Counted from the stretch's first letter, positions 53,746 to 61,879 are shown. The stretch is DNA of 64,000 nucleotides from Limnobaculum zhutongyuii (GCF_004295645.1 NZ_CP034752.1:1798001-1862000), one strand, 5' to 3'. The notes: generated by a model not told the origin, from the letters alone. A program made the numbers and translations.

Positions 53746-55127
53746 TTTGAGGCTCCTTTACGACGAAAACGGCGGATAAACAGAGTAATTAATAAGGCAA
53801 ATACAGCAACAGCAACGCCATAGAACACCGGTAACAATCTGACAATCAGCGGTTTTTCGCCTCCAGCTCTCAGAGTTGTAACATCGCTGGTACTCACCTG
53901 GCTGGAGGGGTTACCAAAACGCTGAGTGACATAATTGGTGAGTACGGCAACTTGCTGGTCAGTTAATACTTCTCCAAATGCGGGCATATTAACGCTGCCT
54001 TTCGTGCCTTCCCTCTGAACGCCATCAAGAATGACTTTCACCAGATTATTAGGAAGTGAGCTTCCCGTAGTTGTATTAGCAGTCAGTGAAGGAAAAGTAT
54101 TGTTATAAGCTCCTTCACCATCACTGCGATGACAGGCAGCACAGGCTTGTTGATAAAGCTGTTCACCTTCATGAGAGGTGCCTTCCGCAGTACGAGATTG
54201 CTGGGTATGTTGCCATGCAGGAATTTGCTCGGCAGTGTTGCGTATAGCAGGTATCTGACGCAGATAAACGATCATGGCGTTGATATCTGTATCAGAAAGG
54301 TAACTCAGACTGTGGTCAATCGCTTCACCCATACCACCTGCAGCGGAGTTCTTACCGGGTAAATTGCCGGTTTTCAAATAATGAAACAGCTCCGAATCAC
54401 TCCATCCACCAATACCGCTGATCGGATCGGCAGTAATATTCGGTGCGTGCCAACCCCCAATGTCTCCACCGGAAAAGCGCTGCCCCATATCTTCACCCAT
54501 CATAATATTACGTGGACTATGACAAGCGGAGCAGTGACCAAGCACTTCAGTGAGGTAGTAACCCCGCTCTATCTGAGGGGTATTTTGTGAAATTACTGAC
54601 TCGGGAAGATTGGCATTCAGAGGATTCCAGATAGCCATTAGCCCTCTAACTGACCAGGGAAAATTCAGTGATGTTTCAGGTGATAAATTATCCGAGGCTG
54701 GGACACTTTGCTGAAACCAGGTATAAAGGGCATGAATATCAGCATCTGTAATCCCTTTGTATGTGCTGTAAGGCATTGCAGGATAAAGGTGCGTTCCATC
54801 AGCACGAATTCCTTCTGTCACTGCTCGTTTAAACTGTTCTTCGGAATAACTACCAATTCCGTACTTTTCGGAAGGAGTAATATTAGTCGCCACAATATTA
54901 CCCATTGGTGTTGATATAACCAGACCACCGCTGTAGTCAGCTGAACCGGGAGCGACTCCCCGGTGGCAGGCATTACAATCCGCAGCCTGCGCCAGATAAG
55001 CGCCTCTGGCAAGCAATGCATGATCATCAGGGGAGGTACTTGATTGAGAAGATAAGGGGATCAGTCCTAAAGCACCGATCAATAAAACTCGCGTCAAATT
55101 GTATTTTTTTGTGCTCATTATGTTCAC
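53742..55127 (-). CDS. Triheme membrane-anchored cytochrome c
   Basis: This 461-residue periplasmic cytochrome has three CxxCH heme sites: CNACH at 51-55, CSACH at 199-203 and CAACH at 329-333. The N terminus is a signal peptide and the C terminus has a transmembrane helix (residues about 432-454) followed by a basic tail. Triheme subunits of this type accept electrons from exported molybdenum hydroxylases or alcohol/aldehyde dehydrogenases and pass them to quinone or a terminal oxidase. The gene is 22 bp after marR and overlaps the [2Fe-2S] subunit gene by 4 bp, so it is the first structural gene of the operon. Confidence 0.9.
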   Translation of the reverse strand: MNIMSTKKYNLTRVLLIGALGLIPLSSQSSTSPDDHALLARGAYLAQAADCNACHRGVAPGSADYSGGLVISTPMGNIVATNITPSEKYGIGSYSEEQFKRAVTEGIRADGTHLYPAMPYSTYKGITDADIHALYTWFQQSVPASDNLSPETSLNFPWSVRGLMAIWNPLNANLPESVISQNTPQIERGYYLTEVLGHCSACHSPRNIMMGEDMGQRFSGGDIGGWHAPNITADPISGIGGWSDSELFHYLKTGNLPGKNSAAGGMGEAIDHSLSYLSDTDINAMIVYLRQIPAIRNTAEQIPAWQHTQQSRTAEGTSHEGEQLYQQACAACHRSDGEGAYNNTFPSLTANTTTGSSLPNNLVKVILDGVQREGTKGSVNMPAFGEVLTDQQVAVLTNYVTQRFGNPSSQVSTSDVTTLRAGGEKPLIVRLLPVFYGVAVAVFALLITLFIRRFRRKGASK

Positions 55128-55149
55128 CGAAAGTGCTTTTAATATGCAA

Positions 55150-55614
55150 TTAATCTAAGGGATCATTCTGCGACAATATCTCAGTGGCCTGTGTTTTTAT
55201 GGCATCCAGTACCTGCTGAAATAGTGCGTACTGCTCTGGCGTAATGTTAACCAGCATTTTTTTACGCACTTCCTGAGCGGCTTCATCCAGTTGATACAGC
55301 ATTTCATTGCCTTGCTTAGTGATATGCAGAACTTTTGCCCGCTTATCATTTTGGTCTTCAACTCTTTCTATATATTTTTTGTGATTCAGCCATGAAATGG
55401 CCCGCGAACATGTTGATATCTCCATTGCCAGAAAATCGGCAATCTGAGTCAGATTACAACCATTACCCAGCTCATCCATCGCGCTAAGAACCAGCCACTG
55501 TGGTTTGTTTATTTGAATGGGAAATAGCGATTTTTCCATCGCCAGTTGCCACTGACGATTTGTAATATCGAGATAAATACCAAGTGGGTAAGGGCGAGGA
55601 GAAGTTGGTTTCAT
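55150..55614 (-). CDS. MarR-family regulator of the molybdenum hydroxylase operon
   Basis: This 154-residue MarR-type regulator has a winged helix-turn-helix at residues about 50-105 (CNLTQIADFLAMEISTCSRAISWLNHKKYIERVEDQNDKRAKVLHIT), with the family D-x-R-wing (DQNDKRAK). It heads the marR-cytochrome-FeS-Mo subunit-MobA operon; the gap to the cytochrome gene is 22 bp. An operator lies 11 bp before its start, and the same operator is before the xdhC-like gene, so it probably represses both and responds to the substrate or a related aromatic ligand. Confidence 0.88.
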   Translation of the reverse strand: MKPTSPRPYPLGIYLDITNRQWQLAMEKSLFPIQINKPQWLVLSAMDELGNGCNLTQIADFLAMEISTCSRAISWLNHKKYIERVEDQNDKRAKVLHITKQGNEMLYQLDEAAQEVRKKMLVNITPEQYALFQQVLDAIKTQATEILSQNDPLD

Positions 55615-55991
55615 ATATTGTCCATATTACTTGCATTTGCAAACAATATGGCACTTTTATAACCAATCTGCAAGTTGTTAAACCGATTTATTGTTTATGA
55701 AACTTTTGTGTTAAACACCGCATAACTTCTTGCTTGATAAGCAACAGTGTGAGAATGGAGTAAAAAACAAATAGGGAAGATACATATTAAACTTGAGTTA
55801 ATACGTATTACGTGAAGGTTAAGAGTACAAATATTTAGATATCTATTAACGTCCTACACCAGAATGGTTCATTCCTACAGACTCCTTAATCCCTCTAACT
55901 ATATAAACTACGTTTTTGCATAACTATTATGTCAACTTATGGATGATATTGCGGTTATCCATATTTAAATAGTTAACTTGAGGATAATTAA
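55615..55991. other. Divergent intergenic region between marR and the DUF1090 gene
   Basis: These 377 bp hold the marR operator at 55626-55646 and otherwise AT-rich sequence without an ORF. The DUF1090 gene has a TTGAGGATAA ribosome-binding site before 55992. No other element was recognised. Confidence 0.55.
55626..55646. promoter_or_regulatory. MarR-type operator before marR
   Basis: The core TTGCATTTGCAA is the reverse complement of the core at 49466-49477. Extended over 21 bp, the two sites agree at 19 positions. It starts 12 bp upstream of the marR ATG, consistent with autorepression. Confidence 0.75.
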
Positions 55992-56432
55992 ATGAAGAAA
56001 ATCAAATTATTAGTATTGCCTTTAACACTTACCCTTGGCGTTGGTTTTGCTTCGATGGCATCTGCGGCTGGAAACGATTGCAATGCCAAACGAGTAACAA
56101 TTGAAAACCAAATCACAATTGCTCAGCAACATGGTAATACTCATGAGCTTGCCGGACTTCAAAAGGCGCTGTCGGAATTAAATGCTCATTGTACGAATTC
56201 AGGTTTAGTGGAAAAGGCACAGAAGAAAGTGTCTAAACTTGAGAAAAAGATCCGTGAAAAGCAAGCTGATGTTCAAGAGTTACAAGCCGATCTTACCGAA
56301 GCCCAGAGCCGTGGAAAAACAGATAAAATCGCTAAATATGAACGCAAGATTGCAGAAAAAAATGCAGATATTAAAGATATCACTAATGAACTTAACCTGG
56401 TGCAAGCGGAATTAGCGGCGTTGAAAAGTTAG
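55992..56432 (+). CDS. DUF1090 (YqjC-like) periplasmic coiled-coil protein
   Basis: This 146-residue protein has a signal peptide (residues 1-25, ASAAG) and a mature all-helical coiled coil. DUF1090 features are CNAKRVTIENQITIAQQHGN, then L-x-K-ALSELNAHCTNSGL, then long heptads (KKVSKLEKKIREKQADVQEL). Two cysteines (residues about 30 and 72) could form a disulfide. The family is common in enterobacteria (YqjC) and located in the periplasm, with no established role. It is monocistronic and followed by a small hairpin. Confidence 0.88.
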   Translation: MKKIKLLVLPLTLTLGVGFASMASAAGNDCNAKRVTIENQITIAQQHGNTHELAGLQKALSELNAHCTNSGLVEKAQKKVSKLEKKIREKQADVQELQADLTEAQSRGKTDKIAKYERKIAEKNADIKDITNELNLVQAELAALKS

Positions 56433-56451
56433 AAAAGTATCAACATAAAAG

Positions 56452-56470
56452 GGCACCGATGGTGCCATTT
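56452..56470 (+). terminator. Short terminator hairpin
   Basis: GGCACC and GGTGCC pair around GAT, followed by ATTTTG, 19 bp after the DUF1090 stop. The open frame of the next gene nominally begins inside it, so the true start of that gene must be further downstream. Confidence 0.6.
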
Positions 56471-56524
56471 TGTGATTCTTCTTTTAGCGATAGTTTGAGC
56501 AATTTTCGATTCAAATCTAAATTG

Positions 56525-57121
56525 ATGGTGCGGCTGGATATATTAATGGACTCCCATAAAAAGCATTTTTTAAAACTTAAACGATGCTTGCATACTGAGA
56601 TTATTGGATTAGAACTATCATTTTCATGGCGTAGATTGATTCATCGAGTATTGTGTTGCCCGGATCGTCGTTTTATATTTTGGTGGCGTATTGCCAACTA
56701 TCTCTACCACTCTGATTCGAAATATAAACGCAAATTAGCGAAACGTATTGAGTACAATATTCGCCGAAAATATGGCCCTGAAATAGGTTTAGGAGCCATA
56801 ATCGACGAAGGATTTTGCATTCCACATACTACCGGTATTATAGTATCCGGTCGTTGCATAATTGGTAGGAATTTTCGTATCCGGCAAAATACAACGATAG
56901 GCGTTATCCGGGGTGATACTACGGGTTATATCCGTATCGGAAATAACGTCAATATTGGGTGTCACTCTTGCATTATAGCGGACAGCCTTATCATTGGTGA
57001 TAATGTAACCATTGGGGCAATGTCATTTGTGAATAAAAACATCCCGGACAATGCCGTCTATACCAATGTGGTCACACCAAAAATAAGAATTGTAGCTATA
57101 GCATACGTAGCAGATGAATGA
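56525..57121 (+). CDS. Serine acetyltransferase-like left-handed beta-helix protein
   Basis: This protein has about 198 residues from the ATG at 56525; an ATG at 56546 is also possible. The frame reaches 56459, but that ATG lies in a terminator. The N-terminal half is helical and basic (CCPDRRFIFWWRIANYLY). The C-terminal half is a hexapeptide left-handed beta-helix: IGLGAIIDEGFCIPHTTGIIVSGRCIIGRNF, TIGVI, RIGNNVNIGCHSCI and IIGDNVTIGAMSFVNKNIPDNAVY. This matches serine O-acetyltransferases and related capsule or LPS sugar acetyltransferases. The IPHTTGIIVS loop is CysE-like. Its acceptor is unclear because no biosynthetic cluster surrounds it. Confidence 0.75.
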   Translation: MVRLDILMDSHKKHFLKLKRCLHTEIIGLELSFSWRRLIHRVLCCPDRRFIFWWRIANYLYHSDSKYKRKLAKRIEYNIRRKYGPEIGLGAIIDEGFCIPHTTGIIVSGRCIIGRNFRIRQNTTIGVIRGDTTGYIRIGNNVNIGCHSCIIADSLIIGDNVTIGAMSFVNKNIPDNAVYTNVVTPKIRIVAIAYVADE

Positions 57122-57130
57122 CCTTCATCT

Positions 57131-58255
57131 CTATAGTTCAAGTCTCCAATCCTTTTTACCCATAGCTTTTCCGTTGACCTGAATTTCAATTTGCTGAATA
57201 CCTTCATAGTATTCCCGGGTGGTGATTTTCTTAATGATATGTTTTTTCCCGATGGTGACTAATCCATTTGCAGGAAGCTCAAAAGCACGAAGTTTAAATA
57301 CTTTTGGCATTGTTTTTTTATTCGCTTTCATAAAGTGGATAATGTAATCGATAACAATTTTTTGGGGCGCATTACTGGTGGAGCGAATGAGTACGTCAAA
57401 TTCAAGGTGTTCACCAAGTTTGATATTTTGTTGTTTAACAGAGAATTCATCGATTGTTACCTGCGCGCCATACTGAACCCCAATCAGTGCCAGTGCACCT
57501 GGATTTCCGTCTTTAATTAAGGTGCGAAGGGCGTGTTTGATAATCCATACAACTTTTTTCTCATCTTCTCCTTTAGCTTGTTGTTGCCAGTTCTTTAGTA
57601 ATTGAATGACATAAGCAGGATGGTCTTTAGAAATGTCATTAAGGTGGTTAGCTACGCTTTTTCTGACAAAAAGCTCAGGATCAAATTTTAAAACCTCTAA
57701 AATATCTTTTGTTGCAGATGGATTTTTGATGAACTCTTGCAGTTGTTCTCCCCATGGTACACGTGGGCGAGTACCTTCAGAGGCCCATCTGCGGATATTA
57801 ACATCCTCATCTTTTGCACATTGAAGCAGAAAATTCATGGTTTCATCAGGATATTTCTTGATGAATGGTCTGACTGCCCATTCAGAAGTAAAACGCGTAG
57901 TGACAAGTTTTAGCGCATTCAACGATACATCAAGATTATTGAGGCCATAAGTTTGGATGTATTCAGCTATCGGCCATACAGAAAAGCCGCTGAGCTGATT
58001 CTCATTAAGGACCGAGACAAGAATTTTTAATGCTTTGGGATACTCTTGTGGTAACTCATTTGCCAGAGCATCACGGATCAACTTAACTCTGGATTTCATT
58101 TCCAAATTGGTTAGTTCAGATTCAATTTTTAGAAATTGTTCAGATCTAAAAGAAGGAAAGTACCGGCTAATTGAATTGGCGATTTGTTGTAAGAGTGCGC
58201 CATCAAATGCATGTTTAAAGGCGTTTTCATTTTTATCATCCGAAATATTACTCAT
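57131..58255 (-). CDS. AlkC-like DNA glycosylase with Ig-like C-terminal domain
   Basis: This 374-residue protein is built of HEAT-like helical repeats (residues about 30-260), including WAVRPFIKKYPDETMNFL, VNIRRWASEGTRPRVPWG and VRKSVANHLNDISKDHPAYV. The C-terminal strand-rich domain (about 270-374; LGEHLEFDVLIRSTSN, YIIHFMKANKKTMPKVFK) looks immunoglobulin-like. The SEGTRPRxPW and SVANHLNDI motifs are typical of AlkC/AlkD DNA alkylation repair glycosylases, which excise cationic alkylated bases without base flipping. AlkC enzymes with an Ig-like domain are known. It is convergent with the acetyltransferase gene and not visibly co-regulated with ada or alkB. Confidence 0.83.
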   Translation of the reverse strand: MSNISDDKNENAFKHAFDGALLQQIANSISRYFPSFRSEQFLKIESELTNLEMKSRVKLIRDALANELPQEYPKALKILVSVLNENQLSGFSVWPIAEYIQTYGLNNLDVSLNALKLVTTRFTSEWAVRPFIKKYPDETMNFLLQCAKDEDVNIRRWASEGTRPRVPWGEQLQEFIKNPSATKDILEVLKFDPELFVRKSVANHLNDISKDHPAYVIQLLKNWQQQAKGEDEKKVVWIIKHALRTLIKDGNPGALALIGVQYGAQVTIDEFSVKQQNIKLGEHLEFDVLIRSTSNAPQKIVIDYIIHFMKANKKTMPKVFKLRAFELPANGLVTIGKKHIIKKITTREYYEGIQQIEIQVNGKAMGKKDWRLEL

Positions 58256-58292
58256 ATTAAAACTCCAATTAAATCAGGAAATAATCACTAAA

Positions 58293-58691
58293 CTATTCCC
58301 GAGCTAACATATCGATAATAGGGCAAATTGTCTGACCATTGCCCGTATCACACTGCTGCACCAGCCCGGCTAAAGCCTGCCTCATTACGTCCAGATCGGC
58401 CATTTTCTTCTCGATTAAACTCAATTTGCGCAAGGCCATCGTTCGCGTCTCGTTACACCCACAGGCAGCGTCCAGAGTCAGGAGTGCATTTATCTCATCC
58501 AACGTGAAACCAAGTGCCTGCGCTCGTTTGATGAAGCGCACCCGTTTGACTTCATCCGCCGAATAGCGCCGGTGACTGCCCGGCGGTTTGATTGGCTCAA
58601 CCAACAAGCCTCGCCGCTGGTAGTAGCGGATCGTTTCGATATTTACCCCGGCAGATTCGGCCAGCTTACCAATAGTCAGTTCTGACGCCAT
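58293..58691 (-). CDS. Mercury-type MerR-family regulator
   Basis: This protein has about 132 residues. The frame opens at 58694 (TTG), but the ATG at 58691 after AAGGAAAATT is the preferred start. The N-terminal HTH is standard (LTIGKLAESAGVNIETIRYYQRRGLLVEP). The metal region has Cys in LDAACGCNETRTMA (one matching Cys79-type), QQCDTGNG and TICPI, the three-cysteine set used by Hg(II)-responsive MerR. It is divergent from a small Cys-rich protein gene with a MerR-type elongated promoter between them. No merT, merP or merA is present in the window, so only the regulatory part of a mercury module remains here. Confidence 0.85.
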   Translation of the reverse strand: MASELTIGKLAESAGVNIETIRYYQRRGLLVEPIKPPGSHRRYSADEVKRVRFIKRAQALGFTLDEINALLTLDAACGCNETRTMALRKLSLIEKKMADLDVMRQALAGLVQQCDTGNGQTICPIIDMLARE

Positions 58692-58701
58692 CAAATTTTC
58701 C

Positions 58702-58733
58702 TTGATTCCGGACTTGAGTACGGGATTTATACT
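58702..58733 (+). promoter_or_regulatory. MerR-type promoter/operator
   Basis: A -35-like TTGATT and a -10-like TATACT are separated by 20 bp, the elongated spacing typical of MerR targets. In the spacer, CCGGAC and GTACGG form a dyad around TTGA (58708-58723) resembling the mer operator. The downstream gene is the GDCCVxC protein at 58841. Confidence 0.75.
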
Positions 58734-58840
58734 AACACTTGAGTAAACATGTTCAAGAAAAAGAGGATGTTATAACTCAGCTGAAAAAGTTGGTTAATCA
58801 TGGGCGGATTGGCCGTCTATTGTGAATACGTGAGGACACA

Positions 58841-59050
58841 ATGAACACTGTCATTCTTGAATCAACATTGACCTGTCCGCATTGCGGCTTTAGCAGAAAG
58901 GAAACGATGCCGACAGATGCTTGCCTGTTTTACTATGAATGCCTGAATTGCAAAGTTATGCTACGTCCTAAGCCCGGTGACTGTTGCGTGTTCTGTTCGT
59001 TTGGGTCAGTGGCATGTCCACCGATTCAGCAGAGTGGGTGTTGCGGGTAG
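58841..59050 (+). CDS. GDCCVxC-domain small cysteine-rich protein
   Basis: This 69-residue protein has eleven cysteines: CPHCG, ECLNCK, GDCCVFCSFGSVACPP and SGCCG. The GDCCVxC signature defines a small family often found beside mercury-type MerR regulators, and some homologues carry selenocysteine at one of these positions. It probably binds soft metals in the cytosol as a buffer or chaperone. It is divergent from MerR and directly follows the MerR-type promoter, so mercury induction is likely. The function is not experimentally known to me. Confidence 0.85.
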   Translation: MNTVILESTLTCPHCGFSRKETMPTDACLFYYECLNCKVMLRPKPGDCCVFCSFGSVACPPIQQSGCCG

Positions 59051-59091
59051 AGTTTTAAAATCCCGAACTGGCATAAAGTCGCATCTTAATT

Positions 59092-59206
59092 GATGATAAA
59101 TCTGCATGCATGGTTTTTGAAGGAATCCGAAAGCTTATAGCCATTAGTAATCAGTTAGTATTGATTCTGATTTTATGCCACCGATAAGCGAAACTGAACC
59201 GACACA
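59092..59206. repeat. Degenerate copy of part of the DUF4288 gene
   Basis: About 115 bp match 60872-60987 at roughly 90% by eye, with one gap and scattered transitions, including ATGGTTTTTGAAGGAATCCG in both. The copy is no longer open in frame. It marks a duplicated, decayed immunity-gene fragment upstream of the Rhs patch. Confidence 0.82.
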
Positions 59207-59230
59207 TTGTTCGATATTTGGCAATCTTGT

Positions 59231-59377
59231 CCCTTAAATAATGTGACCTTTAATGATGAGAAGATTACGGTATTTCCGGCTGATTTTAATAATCACGTTG
59301 AATGGATTAGAACGTCATTTGAAGAAGTTCTGGCGCAGGAAACCGGTATTTTAAAAGATTTAAAGTTTTCTAAATAA
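59231..59377 (+). pseudogene. C-terminal fragment of an unknown small protein
   Basis: A 48-codon open stretch with no start codon but a natural stop encodes PLNNVTFNDEKITVFPADF, then NNHVEWIRTSFEEVLAQETG and ILKDLKFSK. Its composition resembles the end of a small soluble immunity protein. It abuts the degenerate DUF4288 copy and is followed 12 bp later by another tiny ORF, so the patch looks like remnants of several immunity genes. Confidence 0.45.
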
Positions 59378-59389
59378 AGGAATGGATTT

Positions 59390-59506
59390 ATGAAAATCTT
59401 ATCTGAGACACTATTACGTTTCTATGATTTAATTGAGCCATATCCACGATTATCAGCGCAGTGGGACAGGGATGAGCGAACTTTAAAAATTAAGGGAATA
59501 ACATGA
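59390..59506 (+). CDS. Tiny ORF overlapping the WGR gene (38 aa)
   Basis: It encodes 38 residues, beginning MKILSETLLRFYDLIEPYPR, with a GGAATGGATTT leader. It overlaps the WGR gene start by ATGA. It may be a real coupled leader or the 5' remnant of an immunity gene. The sequence is amphipathic with no known motif. The overlap is the main support. Confidence 0.4.
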   Translation: MKILSETLLRFYDLIEPYPRLSAQWDRDERTLKIKGIT

Positions 59507-60417
59507 AACGTACTTTTATCTATAATGATGATAAATCAGCTAAATTTTGGACTATTGATATCGACTCTAATTCGTTTAGAGTCAATTTCGGCAAACTTAA
59601 TACAGAAGGGCAAAACCAAACTAAAACATTTGATAATGCAGCCGGGTGTCAAAAACAGGCTGATAAGTTAATCAAAGAAAAGCTTAAAAAAGGTTATGTT
59701 GAACAACTAGATGGTTCACAATCGACTGATTCAGCGTCAACTAATAACGGCAAAACCAAAAACAGCACAACCTTTAAAATTCTAATGGAAGGCGATAATG
59801 CACAACCTGCCAGCTTTATTGTAGATATTACTAATCCTGATTCAATCTCTGCGGTTTTAAACTATCAAATTGATAATTTTGATGAGTTTAAAGATCTGGT
59901 TCAAAAATATGATCACGAATATGGCTATTTAAATTCAAATGGCGAATATGTTTGTTTTAGCGATGATCTTTCATCCTCAGAAGAGACCTTCTTAAAAGCG
60001 GCGATTGAGTTTAAACAGCTCCATCCAATACTAAAAAAATATGTTGATAAAATAATAGAAGCAAATCTAGGTGGTCAATTACTCTATTCTAACCAATATA
60101 AACAAGAGTTAGAACAACCGACTTACCAATATATTAAATTATTAACCGAAGCTTATCAGCAACGAGGCATTTTTTATTCAGTATCATGGCGAAAAAATAA
60201 AGAGTATTACGGTATCTATGTGGCAGGTGCTTTAGCTTGCTTTGGTGAACAGTATGAAGATGATATTTTAACCTTTTTAGATCTGATCTTAACTTATGAT
60301 AATGATAGTAGTAACAAAACAACCATACTTAATAGTTTTAGATATATTATAGGCAAAACAAAACCAAACGCAAAACTGCCTAAAATAAAAGAAAAATATG
60401 GTATAAAAAATTGGTAA
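59503..60417 (+). CDS. WGR-domain protein
   Basis: This 304-residue protein has an N-terminal WGR domain (residues about 1-70: MKRTFIYNDDKSAKFWTIDI, FRVNFGKLNTEGQNQTKTF, ADKLIKEKLKKGYVE). WGR domains occur in MolR-like proteins and PARPs and often bind nucleic acids. A polar Ser/Thr-rich linker follows (about 71-90), then an acidic helical C-terminal part with no recognised family. It lies among Rhs and immunity remnants, so it may be an immunity or effector-associated protein. Strong AT bias suggests transfer. The role is unknown. Confidence 0.75.
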   Translation: MKRTFIYNDDKSAKFWTIDIDSNSFRVNFGKLNTEGQNQTKTFDNAAGCQKQADKLIKEKLKKGYVEQLDGSQSTDSASTNNGKTKNSTTFKILMEGDNAQPASFIVDITNPDSISAVLNYQIDNFDEFKDLVQKYDHEYGYLNSNGEYVCFSDDLSSSEETFLKAAIEFKQLHPILKKYVDKIIEANLGGQLLYSNQYKQELEQPTYQYIKLLTEAYQQRGIFYSVSWRKNKEYYGIYVAGALACFGEQYEDDILTFLDLILTYDNDSSNKTTILNSFRYIIGKTKPNAKLPKIKEKYGIKNW

Positions 60418-60421
60418 TTAC

Positions 60422-60619
60422 GTTTTTGTCGATACCAATGAAAATCATACTCTCAGTCGAATGGGTAACCGTATTACCGAAGACGACACTTACCGTTACC
60501 ACTATGACCGCTACGGAAATCTGGCGGAGAAGACCCACAAGTTAAATAACAGTGAGGTTCACCACTACGCTTGGGACCATCAACACCGGCTGGTTCATTA
60601 CACCCGGCTTCATTATTAA
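60422..60619 (+). pseudogene. Orphan Rhs-repeat fragment
   Basis: About 66 codons without a start encode Rhs core-end repeats: GNRITEDDTYRYHYDRYGN, LAEKTHKLNNSEVHHY and AWDHQHRLVHYTR. The YD-type pattern (YxYDxxGN and YxWDxxxRL) is diagnostic. There is a stop at 60619. It is the tail of a displaced Rhs core or an orphan cassette; no full rhs gene lies in the window. Confidence 0.8.
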
Positions 60620-60691
60620 GTGAGTTTGACGATGATGATGAATTGATTCAGGGTGTCATATGTAAATTACAAAAAAATAAAGAGTTAATTT

Positions 60692-61069
60692 ATGACTTGG
60701 TATGTAGCTAGCACAATCATGAGTGTTCGTAAGAGAAAGGAGAAGCAGAAAAACATTCCCGTATATGAAAATTTTTTGCTAATTGAAGGAGAATCAGAAG
60801 AATATGCAATTAAAAAAGCACAAGAAATCGCTGAGCGAGAAGCAAATATATCGAGTGATGGACTATTTCTCGATGATAAAGCTGCATACATGGTTTTTGA
60901 AGGAATCCGAAAACTTATAACCATTAGTAATCCAGTTAGTATTGATTCTGATTCTATGCCACCGATAAATGGAACAGAACTGACATATTCTGAGTATTTA
61001 GTAAAAAACAGAACACAGATGAAGAATTTAGTTCAAGGGAGGCCTGTAAAATTAAGATATGTTGAATAA
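60692..61069 (+). CDS. DUF4288-family protein, putative Rhs immunity
   Basis: This 125-residue protein begins MTWYVASTIMSVRKRKEKQ, followed by VYENFLLIEGESEEYAIKKAQEIAEREANI. The WYxA start, the aliphatic strand and the E-x-A-x-x-KA helix fit the DUF4288 family, which includes putative immunity proteins near polymorphic toxins. It lies 72 bp after the orphan Rhs fragment. A partial, decayed copy of its middle region lies at 59092-59206, pointing to past duplication. A short ORF tail ending at 60713 in another frame may be the end of a toxin fragment. Confidence 0.65.
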   Translation: MTWYVASTIMSVRKRKEKQKNIPVYENFLLIEGESEEYAIKKAQEIAEREANISSDGLFLDDKAAYMVFEGIRKLITISNPVSIDSDSMPPINGTELTYSEYLVKNRTQMKNLVQGRPVKLRYVE

Positions 61070-61267
61070 TCATAGCTTGACTGAATCCTATGCAATAAGG
61101 GCTTAGAACAATGAGGAGTGAAGGGATAATACGCATAATACATTCAGATATTTTATTTAACATAATATACATTATACGCACCGATAACGATTTAAGTGAT
61201 TTCTGACACTTTAGCCGCTGTAATTCCTCTCTGTATTGATTGCCTTTCACCATTTCAAGCCGTCAGT

Positions 61268-61879
61268 TTATCTATGTCTGGCCAACCAAATTGTATGATG
61301 ACCACATTCGGGATCTTCAACAATGTGGTCAATAACATCAAACCCATTAAGGTTTAGCAAATGTCTGTATTCATCTTCAGACAAACTCGAATGATAAAGT
61401 TGCTTGCCACAAAATCTGCCAATCGCTTCACCATGTTCCGGTCCACTGGTAAACATTAATGCACTGCCAGATTTTGCATGTGCACTAAATATCTGGAACA
61501 TTTCTCGTTGGTCTTCATGGTTAAGATGAAAAAAACTGTCCCAGGCGATCAGACCGTCAAATTTTTGATTTAACGATAACGTTCGCATATCTGCAACTCG
61601 CCACTGACTATCCGGGAATCTTCTCTGACAAATCTCTATCATTGAAGATGAGCTATCGATTCCTGTTAATGCTATCTGTTGTTCAATCAGGTATTGAGCT
61701 ATCGGTTCTCCGGAGCCACAGCCGATATCTAATACTGTGGCGTTATTTGAATCCGGTAAGATGGATATCAATTTATCCAGCCATGCCTTTTCATTCAGGG
61801 ACTTCCCTCGCAATGAGTCCCACTCTTTCGCATGGGTTTGGTAAAGCTCAATAATCTTATCGGCTGCAGGATGCGTCAT
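61268..61879 (-). CDS. SAM-dependent methyltransferase
   Basis: This 203-residue small class I methyltransferase has motif I TVLDIGCGSGEPIAQYL (residues about 49-65), ALTGIDSSSSMIEICQRRFP and WRVADMRTL, then FDGLIAWDSFFHLNHEDQREMF and the GSALMFTSGPEHGE strand. It resembles the Tehb/UbiE-like small-molecule methyltransferases. The N-terminal helix has TKA-type residues (QTHAKEWDSLRG). The substrate is not inferable, and it stands alone between the immunity patch and terF. Confidence 0.83.
   Translation of the reverse strand: MTHPAADKIIELYQTHAKEWDSLRGKSLNEKAWLDKLISILPDSNNATVLDIGCGSGEPIAQYLIEQQIALTGIDSSSSMIEICQRRFPDSQWRVADMRTLSLNQKFDGLIAWDSFFHLNHEDQREMFQIFSAHAKSGSALMFTSGPEHGEAIGRFCGKQLYHSSLSEDEYRHLLNLNGFDVIDHIVEDPECGHHTIWLARHR

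Noticed and set aside
56459..56524. An N-terminal extension of the serine acetyltransferase-like gene
   Set aside because: The upstream ATG lies inside the terminator hairpin of the preceding gene, and the added residues look unlike the family.
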